Shown one piece after another: positions 1 through 6,110 of a DNA stretch of 6,155 nucleotides. The position numbers and the translations under genes were made by a program. This DNA comes from an uncultured bacterium. Its GTDB lineage: Bacteria; Actinomycetota; Actinomycetes; S36-B12. The stretch is taken from the NCBI GenBank assembly GCA_903896585.1, contig CAITYI010000277.1, positions 1 to 6,155 on the forward strand, written 5' to 3'. Every line of letters begins with the position of its first letter. Position 1 is the stretch's first letter. The notes beneath the pieces were generated by a model. That model was not told the origin of the DNA. It saw only the letters and a program-made list of their open reading frames with translations, and ran no database searches.

Positions 1-1
1 A

Positions 2-730
2 ACACTGCTCATTCCCATTGTGCCTGTTGCCGGCATTTTAATGGGGCTGGTACTTCTTCAGGGAGACTTCGGAAACACCCTCATGTTGGCTGCGATCCTG
101 TGCGGAATACTTTTTGCTGCTGGCGCGCCACTTAAATTATTTGCAATTTTTGGTGCTTTAGGAATTATCGGTGTGTGGATCCTGACTCTGGTTGCCCCCT
201 ATCGCATGGAGCGAATCATCAGTTGGCTGAATCCTGATGCTGACCGACTTGGTTTTGGGTGGCAGGTGTCCCAAGGTCAATACGCGCTCGGCACCGGTGG
301 CTTTCTAGGAGTGGGGCTTGGCGGAAGCCGGGAAAAATGGGGCTCACTTCCAGAGGCTCATACCGACTTTATCTTCCCAGTGATCGGTGAGGAACTTGGA
401 ATCGTAGGGACGTTCTCAATATTGGTGCTTTTTTCCATTCTGGCATTCGCAATCTTCCGGCTAAGCCGGACATCTGAGTTACCATTCGTAAGACTTGCGG
501 CTGCCGGAGTCGGATCATGGATTGTTATTCAAGCCGTGGTCAACATCGGGGCGGTTCTTGGGGTTCTTCCAGTTACAGGTGTCGCGCTGCCCCTGGTTTC
601 CTATGGAGGATCCTCGTTAGTTCCGACCCTCATTGCGATCGGAATGTTGTTGGCATTTGCTCGGAATGAGCCCGAAGCTCGAAAAAGAATTCGTCGGCAT
701 GCCACCGCGACTGCCATGCGCAGGCGGTAG
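2..730 (+). CDS. ftsW: FtsW, septal peptidoglycan glycosyltransferase (SEDS family), 5'-truncated by the window edge
   Basis: The reading frame is open from base 2, so the N-terminal part of the protein lies outside the window; 242 residues are visible. FtsW is a polytopic membrane protein that polymerises lipid II into septal glycan strands together with a class B PBP. The visible part has several hydrophobic segments. The SEDS signature covers bases about 278-400: a Gly-rich stretch (GVGLGGSREKWG), then LPEAHTDFIF and GEELG. The Asp in AHTDF (codon 365-367) aligns with the extracellular-loop Asp regarded as catalytic in RodA/FtsW. Near the C-terminus PLVSYGGSS is the other conserved SEDS block, followed by a final TM and a short very basic tail ending RRR. 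FtsW is preferred over RodA because murG, murC and ftsQ follow directly. The first possible start inside the window (GTG at 20) is internal, not the real start. The stop is 2 bases before murG. Confidence 0.95.
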   Translation, partial: TLLIPIVPVAGILMGLVLLQGDFGNTLMLAAILCGILFAAGAPLKLFAIFGALGIIGVWILTLVAPYRMERIISWLNPDADRLGFGWQVSQGQYALGTGGFLGVGLGGSREKWGSLPEAHTDFIFPVIGEELGIVGTFSILVLFSILAFAIFRLSRTSELPFVRLAAAGVGSWIVIQAVVNIGAVLGVLPVTGVALPLVSYGGSSLVPTLIAIGMLLAFARNEPEARKRIRRHATATAMRRR

Positions 731-732
731 TC

Positions 733-1827
733 GTGCACGTGGTCTTGGCCGCGGGTGGAACTGCAGGGCACATTTTTCCCGCTTTAAACACGGCTATCGC
801 AATTCTGGATTTAGCCCCAAAGGTCCGCATCACGATATTGGGCACGTCGAGAGGTCTTGATCGGGAGCTGGTAACGCCAACGGGATTCGAATTGAAATTA
901 GTATCTTCGGCTCCCTTTCCACGAAAAATCAACAGCCAAGCATTCATGTTCCCCTATCAGTTTCTGCGCGCAGTAAAAGAGACGCGAGAGTTTTTGAAGC
1001 GGGAAGAAGTCACTTGTGTGGTCGGGTTCGGCGGCTATGCAAGCGCCCCCGCTTATCTTGCGGCTCGTTCACTTGGCATTTGCGTAATCGTGCATGAAGC
1101 AAATTCCTCTCCTGGCATAGCCAACCGATTAGGAGCGAAGCTGACTCGGAATATTGCGCTGAACTACCCGGATGTTATACCGCACGGGAGAGTTATCGGG
1201 ATGCCCTTGTCACGACAGATTCGACAGTTAAACCGTAAAGAATCTCACGAGTTGGCTCGCGCACACTTCGGCCTTCCCGCGCAAGGCCCGGTGCTGCTGG
1301 TTTTTGGTGGGTCTCAGGGCGCCGTATCACTGAATCAGGTGGTGGTGGATTCGGCGCCTCAGCTCATTTCGGAGGGAATCAGCATCTTGCATGCGGTAGG
1401 GCCGCACAACGCGATTAATCCTGAACTCGAAAATCCAGGAAACTTTGATCCAAACGTGGGCGTATATCGACCCGTGCCATTTATTGACCGAATTGACCTG
1501 GCGTATTCGGCGGCAGACCTCAGTATTAATAGAGCGGGGGCCATGACCGTTGCAGAGGTTGCGGCGGTCGGTATGCCCTCAATATTCGTACCACTGCCGA
1601 TCGGCAATGGTGAGCAGGAAAAGAATGCGGAACCGCTGGTCGCGGTGGGTGCCGCTTTACTGTGCCCTGCTAAGTCATTCACTCCGGAATGGATCGTTTC
1701 CCATGTCACTCCGTTAATACGTGATCGTGAAGCTTTGCGGATCATGACAGAACGAACACCACATACCGCTGCCAGTGATGCTGCTCGTGATTTGGCCGAG
1801 TGGGCGTTAACGTGTGATCGTGAGTAA
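733..1827 (+). CDS. murG: MurG, lipid I to lipid II N-acetylglucosaminyltransferase
   Basis: MurG transfers GlcNAc from UDP-GlcNAc to lipid I on the inner face of the membrane, giving lipid II, the substrate of FtsW. The 364-residue length is normal for the GT28 family. Motifs in order: glycine loop GGTAGHI (residues 8-14) in the acceptor domain, GFGGYAS (98-104), HEANSSPG (121-128), the second Gly-rich loop FGGSQGA (191-197), and the UDP-GlcNAc-binding stretch PFIDR (249-253) to RAGAMTVAE (267-275), then GNGEQEKNAEP (291-301), which is the usual actinobacterial form. The start is GTG at 733, two bases after the ftsW stop. It places the first glycine loop at the expected distance from the N-terminus. 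AGGCGG at 722-727 could be a weak ribosome binding site, but coupling with ftsW is more likely. The 3' end overlaps murC. No missing catalytic motif was seen. Confidence 0.97.
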   Translation: MHVVLAAGGTAGHIFPALNTAIAILDLAPKVRITILGTSRGLDRELVTPTGFELKLVSSAPFPRKINSQAFMFPYQFLRAVKETREFLKREEVTCVVGFGGYASAPAYLAARSLGICVIVHEANSSPGIANRLGAKLTRNIALNYPDVIPHGRVIGMPLSRQIRQLNRKESHELARAHFGLPAQGPVLLVFGGSQGAVSLNQVVVDSAPQLISEGISILHAVGPHNAINPELENPGNFDPNVGVYRPVPFIDRIDLAYSAADLSINRAGAMTVAEVAAVGMPSIFVPLPIGNGEQEKNAEPLVAVGAALLCPAKSFTPEWIVSHVTPLIRDREALRIMTERTPHTAASDAARDLAEWALTCDRE

Positions 1828-3232
1828 TTCCTTGCCTGACCTTGGTTCAGTACACATAATGGGAATTGGCGGTGCTGGCATGTCCGGGATTGCCCGGATT
1901 TTGGCTGCGCGTGGAGTTTCCGTATCCGGTTGCGATGTCAAGCAGTCGCGGCGAACCGCAGCTCTGCAGGCGATAGGCATTGATGTGGAGACCGGTCACG
2001 ATTCGAATCACCTGGTTGGTGTGAATTCGGTTGTGGTTTCGACCGCTATTCCGGTGGCAAATCCTGAGCGGGTTGCTGCCGGGGAAGCAGGAATTCCAGT
2101 GCTCTCGCGAGCGGCGGCACTCGGAGTAATCTTGAACGGCTTCCGTGGCATCGCCATTGCTGGAACCCATGGAAAAACGACTACCACCTCAATGTTCACG
2201 GTAGCGCTTCAAAATTGTGGCGTTGATCCGTCTTTTGCGATTGGTAGCGAACTTAATGATTCTGGAGCAAATGCCCACCTAGGTTCAGGTGATCTGTTTG
2301 TTGTGGAGGCCGATGAAAGTGACGGGGCATTTTTGCACCTTCAGCCCCAAGTGGCCATCGTCACAAATATAGAAGCTGATCACTTGGATCACTGGGGAAC
2401 TTTTGCCGCAATTGAACAGGCATTCATGGATTTTGCGACCGGGGTGGGCCAAAGAGGAGGCTTCATGGTTGCCTGCCACGATGATCCTGGGTCATTACGC
2501 ATGGCCATGTCCGCTCGGCAGGCCGGTGTCGATATTGAAACCTACGGTGAATCCCCCGACGCGGATTACCAGATGATTGACGCCCGACCGAGTCCGTCGG
2601 GCTGGTCCTTTGACACGGTATGCAATGGCGTCCGACTCGGCAGAATTCAACTTAAGGTTCCGGGCCGTCACAATGCCTTGAATGCGCAGGCGGTTCTTGT
2701 TGCCATGCTAAGAATGGGTTATCCAGCTCAGCAAGTGGTTGCCGGACTCGAGGAATTCAGCGGTACCCGACGCAGATTTGATTTCAAGGGTGAGGTCAAT
2801 GGAATTCGAGTCTACGATGACTATGCGCATCACCCCACTGAAATCGCCGCAACATTGACGGCCGCGCGCGAAGTCGTTGGCGAGGGACGTTTGATTGTTG
2901 CATTTCAGGCCCATCATTACTACCGAACGGCCATGTTCACCAGAGAGTTTGGAGAATCCCTGGGTCTTGCCGATCAAGTGGTTGTCCTTGAGGTGTTTGC
3001 GCCAGGCGAGGAACCGATACCCGGTGCCAGCGGGCAGACCATGGCAGGAAATGTGCCGTTGGCGGATGAATGTGTTGTCTTCGAACCTTCCTGGTCCCAA
3101 GTCGCTGCCCACTTGATTCAGGATGCTCGCCCGGGAGACATCATCATGACTCTTGGTGCAGGCGATATCGGACTTATTGCGAACGAAGTTGTTGAAAGGC
3201 TCCGCGACCGACATGAACAGAACAAAGCGTAG
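1814..3232 (+). CDS. murC: MurC, UDP-N-acetylmuramate:L-alanine ligase
   Basis: MurC is the cytoplasmic ATP-dependent ligase that adds L-alanine to UDP-MurNAc, the first step of stem-peptide assembly. The 472 residues cover the full three-domain Mur ligase. They include the UDP-binding loop GIGGAGMSG (17-25), the ATP P-loop GTHGKTTTT (117-125), EADESDGAF (165-173), VTNIEADHLDHWG (183-195), PGRHNALN (283-290), FSGTRRRF (315-322), YDDYAHHPTE (334-343), FQAHHYYRT (364-372) and a C-terminal LGAGDIG (447-453). The start is uncertain between GTG 1814 (14-base overlap with murG) and GTG 1820 (8-base overlap, two residues shorter). Neither has a convincing Shine-Dalgarno, and both imply coupling to murG. 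The motif at 364-372 has Ala-His where many MurC proteins read FQPHxYxRT; all other signatures look intact. The stop is 20 bases before ftsQ. Confidence 0.97.
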   Translation: MIVSNSLPDLGSVHIMGIGGAGMSGIARILAARGVSVSGCDVKQSRRTAALQAIGIDVETGHDSNHLVGVNSVVVSTAIPVANPERVAAGEAGIPVLSRAAALGVILNGFRGIAIAGTHGKTTTTSMFTVALQNCGVDPSFAIGSELNDSGANAHLGSGDLFVVEADESDGAFLHLQPQVAIVTNIEADHLDHWGTFAAIEQAFMDFATGVGQRGGFMVACHDDPGSLRMAMSARQAGVDIETYGESPDADYQMIDARPSPSGWSFDTVCNGVRLGRIQLKVPGRHNALNAQAVLVAMLRMGYPAQQVVAGLEEFSGTRRRFDFKGEVNGIRVYDDYAHHPTEIAATLTAAREVVGEGRLIVAFQAHHYYRTAMFTREFGESLGLADQVVVLEVFAPGEEPIPGASGQTMAGNVPLADECVVFEPSWSQVAAHLIQDARPGDIIMTLGAGDIGLIANEVVERLRDRHEQNKA

Positions 3233-3252
3233 TTCGTCTTGATGAGTAAGCC

Positions 3253-3984
3253 ATGAATGAAAATACACAATCGAAGCCAAGACCGATCTTCACCGTGAAG
3301 AATCGGCGTAAAATTTGGTTTTTTTTGATCCCGATCATTGCCGTAATTATTGGGCTTGTTATCTGGGCTGTCTGGTTCTCTTCGATCTTCGCGGTTGACC
3401 AAGTTCGAGCGGTCAATGCTAATGACTATGAGTTGACCCAACAGCAAGTAACAGAGATTCGAGCGAAGGCAGGTGTGACTGCTGGTGACCCGATCGCCTT
3501 GGTGGATGCCGACACCGCTGCAAGAGAAGTCGCTGAGCTGCCGTGGGTTCAATCGGTAGAGGTTCGCCGAGGGTGGCCCAATGAAATTGTGATTGCGGTC
3601 GAGACTCGCACTCCTGTTGCCAAAGTTTCAACAGGAGTGGGGGAACTTGCAGTGGACTCAAGTGGCAACACATTTGAATCGGCAGATATCAACGGGTTAC
3701 CTCGAATCGATGCCGAGGGGGATGCACTCATTGCAGCAGTTGAAGTATTGGTCTCCCTGCCCGAAAACCTCAGTTCCAAGATAACGGGAATTTCTGCCGT
3801 TTCACGAGATAACGTCGTGTTTACCCTCAAATCCGGGGCAACAGTGCGCTGGGGGAGCTCGGAGGAAGCCGACTTCAAGGCACAGGTGCTTGATGCGCTG
3901 CTCACGCGGCGGGCAGAAATTTACGATGTAAGTGCTCCGGAGTTACCTACAACCACCAATGAAAAAGGACCGAAGGAAGATTAA
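3253..3984 (+). CDS. ftsQ: FtsQ, POTRA-domain divisome protein
   Basis: FtsQ is a bitopic membrane protein that recruits and regulates the septal synthase (in other species through FtsL/FtsB). The 243 residues have the standard layout. A short basic cytoplasmic tail (1-20) is followed by one TM helix (about 21-43), then a POTRA domain (about 46-120), starting FAVDQVRAVN and ending with LPWVQSVEVRRGWPNEIVIAV. The FtsQ beta domain follows, with VDSSGNTF (134-141), GATVRWG (195-201), a Lys-containing helix and the terminal DVSAPELP (225-232). The start is ATG 3253, 20 bases after murC, with only a weak purine stretch (GATGAG) upstream. A run of eight T at 3319-3326 lies in the TM-coding part. 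The stop TAA (3982-3984) overlaps the convergent PH-domain gene by four bases. Conservation is low in this family, but motifs and position make the call firm. Confidence 0.94.
   Translation: MNENTQSKPRPIFTVKNRRKIWFFLIPIIAVIIGLVIWAVWFSSIFAVDQVRAVNANDYELTQQQVTEIRAKAGVTAGDPIALVDADTAAREVAELPWVQSVEVRRGWPNEIVIAVETRTPVAKVSTGVGELAVDSSGNTFESADINGLPRIDAEGDALIAAVEVLVSLPENLSSKITGISAVSRDNVVFTLKSGATVRWGSSEEADFKAQVLDALLTRRAEIYDVSAPELPTTTNEKGPKED
3981..3984. other. Convergent stop-codon overlap at palindromic TTAA
   Basis: The TAA of ftsQ (3982-3984, + strand) and the TAA of the convergent PH-domain gene (3983-3981, - strand) share the self-complementary TTAA. No hairpin followed by a T-tract was seen on either side of the junction. 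Transcripts of both genes should therefore run into each other's coding sequence unless a factor-dependent terminator acts there. Confidence 0.9.
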
Positions 3985-5330
3985 GAGCGGGTAATCCAAG
4001 CTTCGGTTCTGGTATCCCCGATGGCTTCGTGCATTAGTTCGAGTTCACTGATCACCATTGCGGCGGATCTACTGGCGGGTATTCCAAGCGCCTTGATTCG
4101 AATTGGACCAGGAACAGAATCACAGTGAAGGGTGGTAAACCCGAGCCACTTCTGAATAGGGCCTTGGGTGAGTCGCAATGACTGAATTCGAGGGTGCAGA
4201 GCAACTTTGAATCTGCGGGTGAGCCAACCGGTTTTCGTGGTAAACGCATGTGACGAAATATGGGTACCAATAAATCGAAACTGGAGTGGGTAGCGCCACT
4301 TAGCCCTGCGGTCTGCCGTTTCCCACTGTGGAGCAAGGTCAATATTCCACTCGGGAATTAGGGAATCGAATAAATCGACTAACTCCTTTTCGTGAATTAC
4401 TGGAATGAGTATTCGCGGTCCCTTATTGCTTTGATTCGAATCAATTCCAGCGATATTCATTGAAACTCGATACCAACTGAAAATTCTCCAGGCAATTGGT
4501 TGGCTCACCTCAAGTGCCTGAAGTCTTATTGGGGAAATCGTATAACTCGATGTAGAGATTAATCCGTGTGAGATCAACAAACCTCTATCACTCTTTGTTA
4601 GTACAAAGTTGAAAAGCACGGTAAAGCTGGTGATGGCCGATGCTCCAGACACAAAAACAGTGATCAGGAGAGCGGTGAGGCCACCAGCGCCATTGATCGC
4701 TGCTAAGAAGGTGGAGAATACTGCACCCGCAATCAGGACATAGGTTGAAGTTGTGAGGCCAAGTGATGCAATCAAACGCGAAGTGGGTACTTCCCACCGA
4801 GGGGAATCAACACCGTGCGGTGAATTCGCAACTCCAGGTGATTCCTGCAGCAGGTCGTTAGACGCCTGTTCATCCTGCTGGGATCCGCTGGCGAGCCGCA
4901 CTATCTCATTTCGGAGTGCTTGAGCGTCCGCCATGGTCAAGAATTTGAGGAGAACCCGGGAGTCACCCGTACCGGCAACTTCGACCTGAATGGAAGCAAA
5001 ACCGGTGAGCCGGGCTACCAAAGGCCGATGAATATCTACTGATTGAAGTCTGGAAATTCTTAATGATTTGGTTCGGCGAGTGAATATTCCTGATTGAACT
5101 ATTAGTTCGTGATCTCCTTCAACACTGCTAGATATATGAAATGTAAATTTCTTCCACGATAGATAAAAAATGAACAGAAGGGACCCACTTAGTGCTGCCG
5201 CTATCGCCCCGAATGCGATGGAAAAACCGAAGGAGATGATTATCAGTATCAGGGGTGCAATGAGTTGCAGGGTCTGGAGCAATGGCGTGGCCCTCGATGT
5301 GCGTGACACGCGATAAAAGGTGGGGTCCAT
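3981..5330 (-). CDS. Membrane protein with three bacterial PH (bPH2) domains, YdbT-like
   Basis: This 449-residue protein has the layout of the YdbT/DUF304 family. A pair of N-terminal hydrophobic helices (about 22-58) is followed by a first bPH2 domain (about 62-147, with GIFTRRTKSLRISRLQSVDI and a LTGFASIQVEVAG stretch). A polar linker (148-183), a second TM pair (about 188-240), a second bPH2 domain (about 243-325) and a third, soluble one (about 350-432, with GWLTRRFKVALHPRIQSLRL) complete it. The molecular function is not established. In Bacillus subtilis the sigma-W-controlled ydbST pair contributes to resistance to antimicrobial compounds, so an envelope-stress role is an inference. 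The ATG at 5330 is six bases after the stop of the upstream PH gene, so the pair is likely an operon and the products may form a complex. No Shine-Dalgarno is visible. The gene begins with the same nine bases (ATGGACCCC) as the neighbour's repeat unit. Confidence 0.88.
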   Translation of the reverse strand: MDPTFYRVSRTSRATPLLQTLQLIAPLILIIISFGFSIAFGAIAAALSGSLLFIFYLSWKKFTFHISSSVEGDHELIVQSGIFTRRTKSLRISRLQSVDIHRPLVARLTGFASIQVEVAGTGDSRVLLKFLTMADAQALRNEIVRLASGSQQDEQASNDLLQESPGVANSPHGVDSPRWEVPTSRLIASLGLTTSTYVLIAGAVFSTFLAAINGAGGLTALLITVFVSGASAITSFTVLFNFVLTKSDRGLLISHGLISTSSYTISPIRLQALEVSQPIAWRIFSWYRVSMNIAGIDSNQSNKGPRILIPVIHEKELVDLFDSLIPEWNIDLAPQWETADRRAKWRYPLQFRFIGTHISSHAFTTKTGWLTRRFKVALHPRIQSLRLTQGPIQKWLGFTTLHCDSVPGPIRIKALGIPASRSAAMVISELELMHEAIGDTRTEAWITRS

Positions 5331-5335
5331 AATTT

Positions 5336-5341
5336 TTTATA
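5336..5341 (-). promoter_or_regulatory. Possible internal -10 box (TATAAA) just before the larger PH gene
   Basis: On the - strand TATAAA is followed by five bases and then the ATG at 5330, so transcription could start at or near the A of the start codon. The box overlaps the stop codon of the upstream PH gene. No Shine-Dalgarno lies in the gap, and no good -35 element is visible at 16-18 bases. It may simply be an A-rich intercistronic gap. Confidence 0.25.
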
Positions 5342-6014
5342 GGCCTGCTTGCTCGCCGCTTTTATTGAGTGAGTCTCTTAAAATGAGAGCACGCTCAGGG
5401 GTGAGGCCCGAGATCTTTGCATTCGTGGATGCAGAGGCAGTATGTAATTGGACACCAGCAATGCCAAGTAGGCGCTCAAGAGGTCCCGCGGTGACTTCGA
5501 CCAGTTGAAGGCGGGCAAATGGAACAGTCACCAATTTCTGAAACAGAATGCCACTACTCACTTCAAGTTCGCGGTCTTGTAACCGGTAGCCGATCGACGC
5601 AACCCGTCGACGAATTATGTGGCTGAGCCAGACAATGACAATAAGGAGAAGTGCGAAAAAGAGTGATATTGAAAGGGGGGTGACAAATGACGTGAGATCA
5701 CGGTTTCCCGATCGATCTAGTACAAACCACGCGGCAATTCCAATTCCACACAGGATCAATGCATTCACATAAAGAATCAACCTCCAGTACGTGCCGAGTG
5801 CTGGATCCACGCGCATCCACCCAGCACTCTGAGGGGCTCCCGTGCTGAACAGGTCAGTGACTTTGAGGGTCCCAGTTATTTCGACAGGTTCAGAACCAGA
5901 ACGGGAATCCGCTCCGGATATCGGGTTGTCGGGGTCCATGCGAGCGGGGTCCATGCGAGCGGGGTCCATGCGAGCGGGGTCCATGCGAGCGGGGTCCATA
6001 CGAGCGGGGTCCAT
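5337..6014 (-). CDS. Small membrane protein with one bacterial PH (bPH2) domain, YdbS-like, with MDPAR-repeat N-terminus
   Basis: The conserved part matches the YdbS type: GWMRVDPAL (65-73), TM helices at about 79-99 and 114-132, RRR at the membrane edge (135-137), then one bPH2 domain (about 138-215). That domain includes GILFQKLVTVPFARLQLVEV, PLERLLGI and GVQLHTASAST. At 225 residues it is longer than the usual YdbS (roughly 160-190) because of a 65-residue N-terminal extension. The extension starts with MDPAR repeated five times, then MDPDNP, then a polar stretch. Six in-frame ATGs (first codon bases at 6014, 5999, 5984, 5969, 5954 and 5939) are all possible starts. The farthest is chosen because a -10-like box sits six bases before it. 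The frame continues upstream to a TGA at 6065-6063 with no further ATG or GTG start. The protein probably acts with the larger bPH2 protein encoded six bases downstream. Its function is unknown. Confidence 0.82.
   Translation of the reverse strand: MDPARMDPARMDPARMDPARMDPARMDPDNPISGADSRSGSEPVEITGTLKVTDLFSTGAPQSAGWMRVDPALGTYWRLILYVNALILCGIGIAAWFVLDRSGNRDLTSFVTPLSISLFFALLLIVIVWLSHIIRRRVASIGYRLQDRELEVSSGILFQKLVTVPFARLQLVEVTAGPLERLLGIAGVQLHTASASTNAKISGLTPERALILRDSLNKSGEQAGL
5931..6014 (-). repeat. 15-base tandem repeat, 5.6 copies, encoding MDPAR
   Basis: On the - strand the unit is ATGGACCCCGCTCGC. Reading the + strand, four units (5931-5990) are identical, the fifth (5991-6005) differs only at 6000, and a nine-base partial unit ends at 6014. 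The single change is synonymous (Arg CGT instead of CGC). The period is a multiple of three, so copy-number change would lengthen or shorten the protein by five residues without a frameshift. The high identity suggests recent expansion by slippage. Confidence 0.97.
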
Positions 6015-6020
6015 ATGATC

Positions 6021-6026
6021 ACTGTA
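6021..6026 (-). promoter_or_regulatory. Candidate -10 box (TACAGT) for a leaderless PH-domain transcript
   Basis: On the - strand TACAGT fits the actinobacterial TAnnnT pattern and is followed by six bases and then ATG at 6014. A transcript starting about seven bases after the box would begin at the start codon itself, a leaderless arrangement common in actinobacteria. It agrees with the absence of a Shine-Dalgarno. No good -35 element is visible at 16-18 bases upstream. Confidence 0.42.
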
Positions 6027-6031
6027 GCCAA

Positions 6032-6047
6032 GCTCGCACCGGACCCG
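6032..6047 (+). repeat. Degenerate inverted copy of the 15-base repeat unit
   Basis: The + strand reads GCTCGCACCGGACCCG. The array has the related sequence GCTCGCATGGACCCC on the opposite strand. Allowing one inserted base, 13 of 15 positions agree. It could pair with the outermost full unit (5991-6005) to form an imperfect stem of about 12 base pairs around a 26-base loop that contains the candidate -10 box and first start codon. It may be a remnant of an inverted duplication or chance similarity in GC-rich sequence. Confidence 0.45.
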
Positions 6048-6054
6048 ATGGGCC

Positions 6055-6065
6055 TGACCTGGTCA
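6055..6065. promoter_or_regulatory. 11-base palindrome TGACCTGGTCA, possible operator
   Basis: Five-base arms flank a single central T. It lies about 41-51 bases upstream of the start codon of the smaller PH gene, which is where an upstream regulator could bind. The one-base centre makes it a poor RNA hairpin. A single short palindrome is weak evidence, so this is only a candidate. Confidence 0.2.
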
Positions 6066-6087
6066 TTTTTATGGGGGAATGCCAGAA

Positions 6088-6110
6088 ATAAAAAAAATAA
6101 TTAAAAAAAA
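6088..6110. other. A-tract-rich segment in the right-hand intergenic region
   Basis: Two long A runs (about 6090-6097 and 6103-6110) separated by TAATT stand out sharply from the balanced composition elsewhere. The segment is bounded by the short inverted words GCCA (6081-6084) and TGGC (6111-6114), but the interior is not self-complementary, so it is not a hairpin. It may be intrinsically curved DNA or an upstream promoter element for one or both directions. The remainder of 6015-6155 shows no recognisable gene. Confidence 0.5.

Noticed and set aside
20..22. GTG at 20 as the true start of ftsW
   Set aside because: The frame is open to the window edge, and the SEDS fold needs several further N-terminal TM helices, so the gene is truncated rather than short.
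1359..1745. Antisense frame of 128 codons opposite the MurG C-terminal domain
   Set aside because: It is a shadow of a well-conserved gene, with no recognisable domain or start signal.
3233..3252. Promoter between murC and ftsQ
   Set aside because: The gap is only 20 bases with no -10-like box. Co-transcription with murC is the simpler reading.
2708..3280. Long antisense frame (190 codons) opposite the 3' end of murC
   Set aside because: It lies fully opposite conserved murC motifs and the ftsQ start, its translation resembles no family, and its composition is that expected of a shadow frame.
3118..3905. Antisense frames opposite ftsQ (144, 84 and 118 codons)
   Set aside because: They overlap one another and the clearly coding ftsQ frame. 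They could only matter as antisense RNA from read-through, not as proteins.
5931..6014. CRISPR array
   Set aside because: The 15-base units are directly adjacent with no spacers, and they are in frame with a coding sequence.
6051..6070. Intrinsic terminator on the + strand (TGACCTGGTCA followed by five T)
   Set aside because: The palindrome has a one-base centre. The realistic stem is only four base pairs with a three-base loop, and no + strand gene ends nearby.
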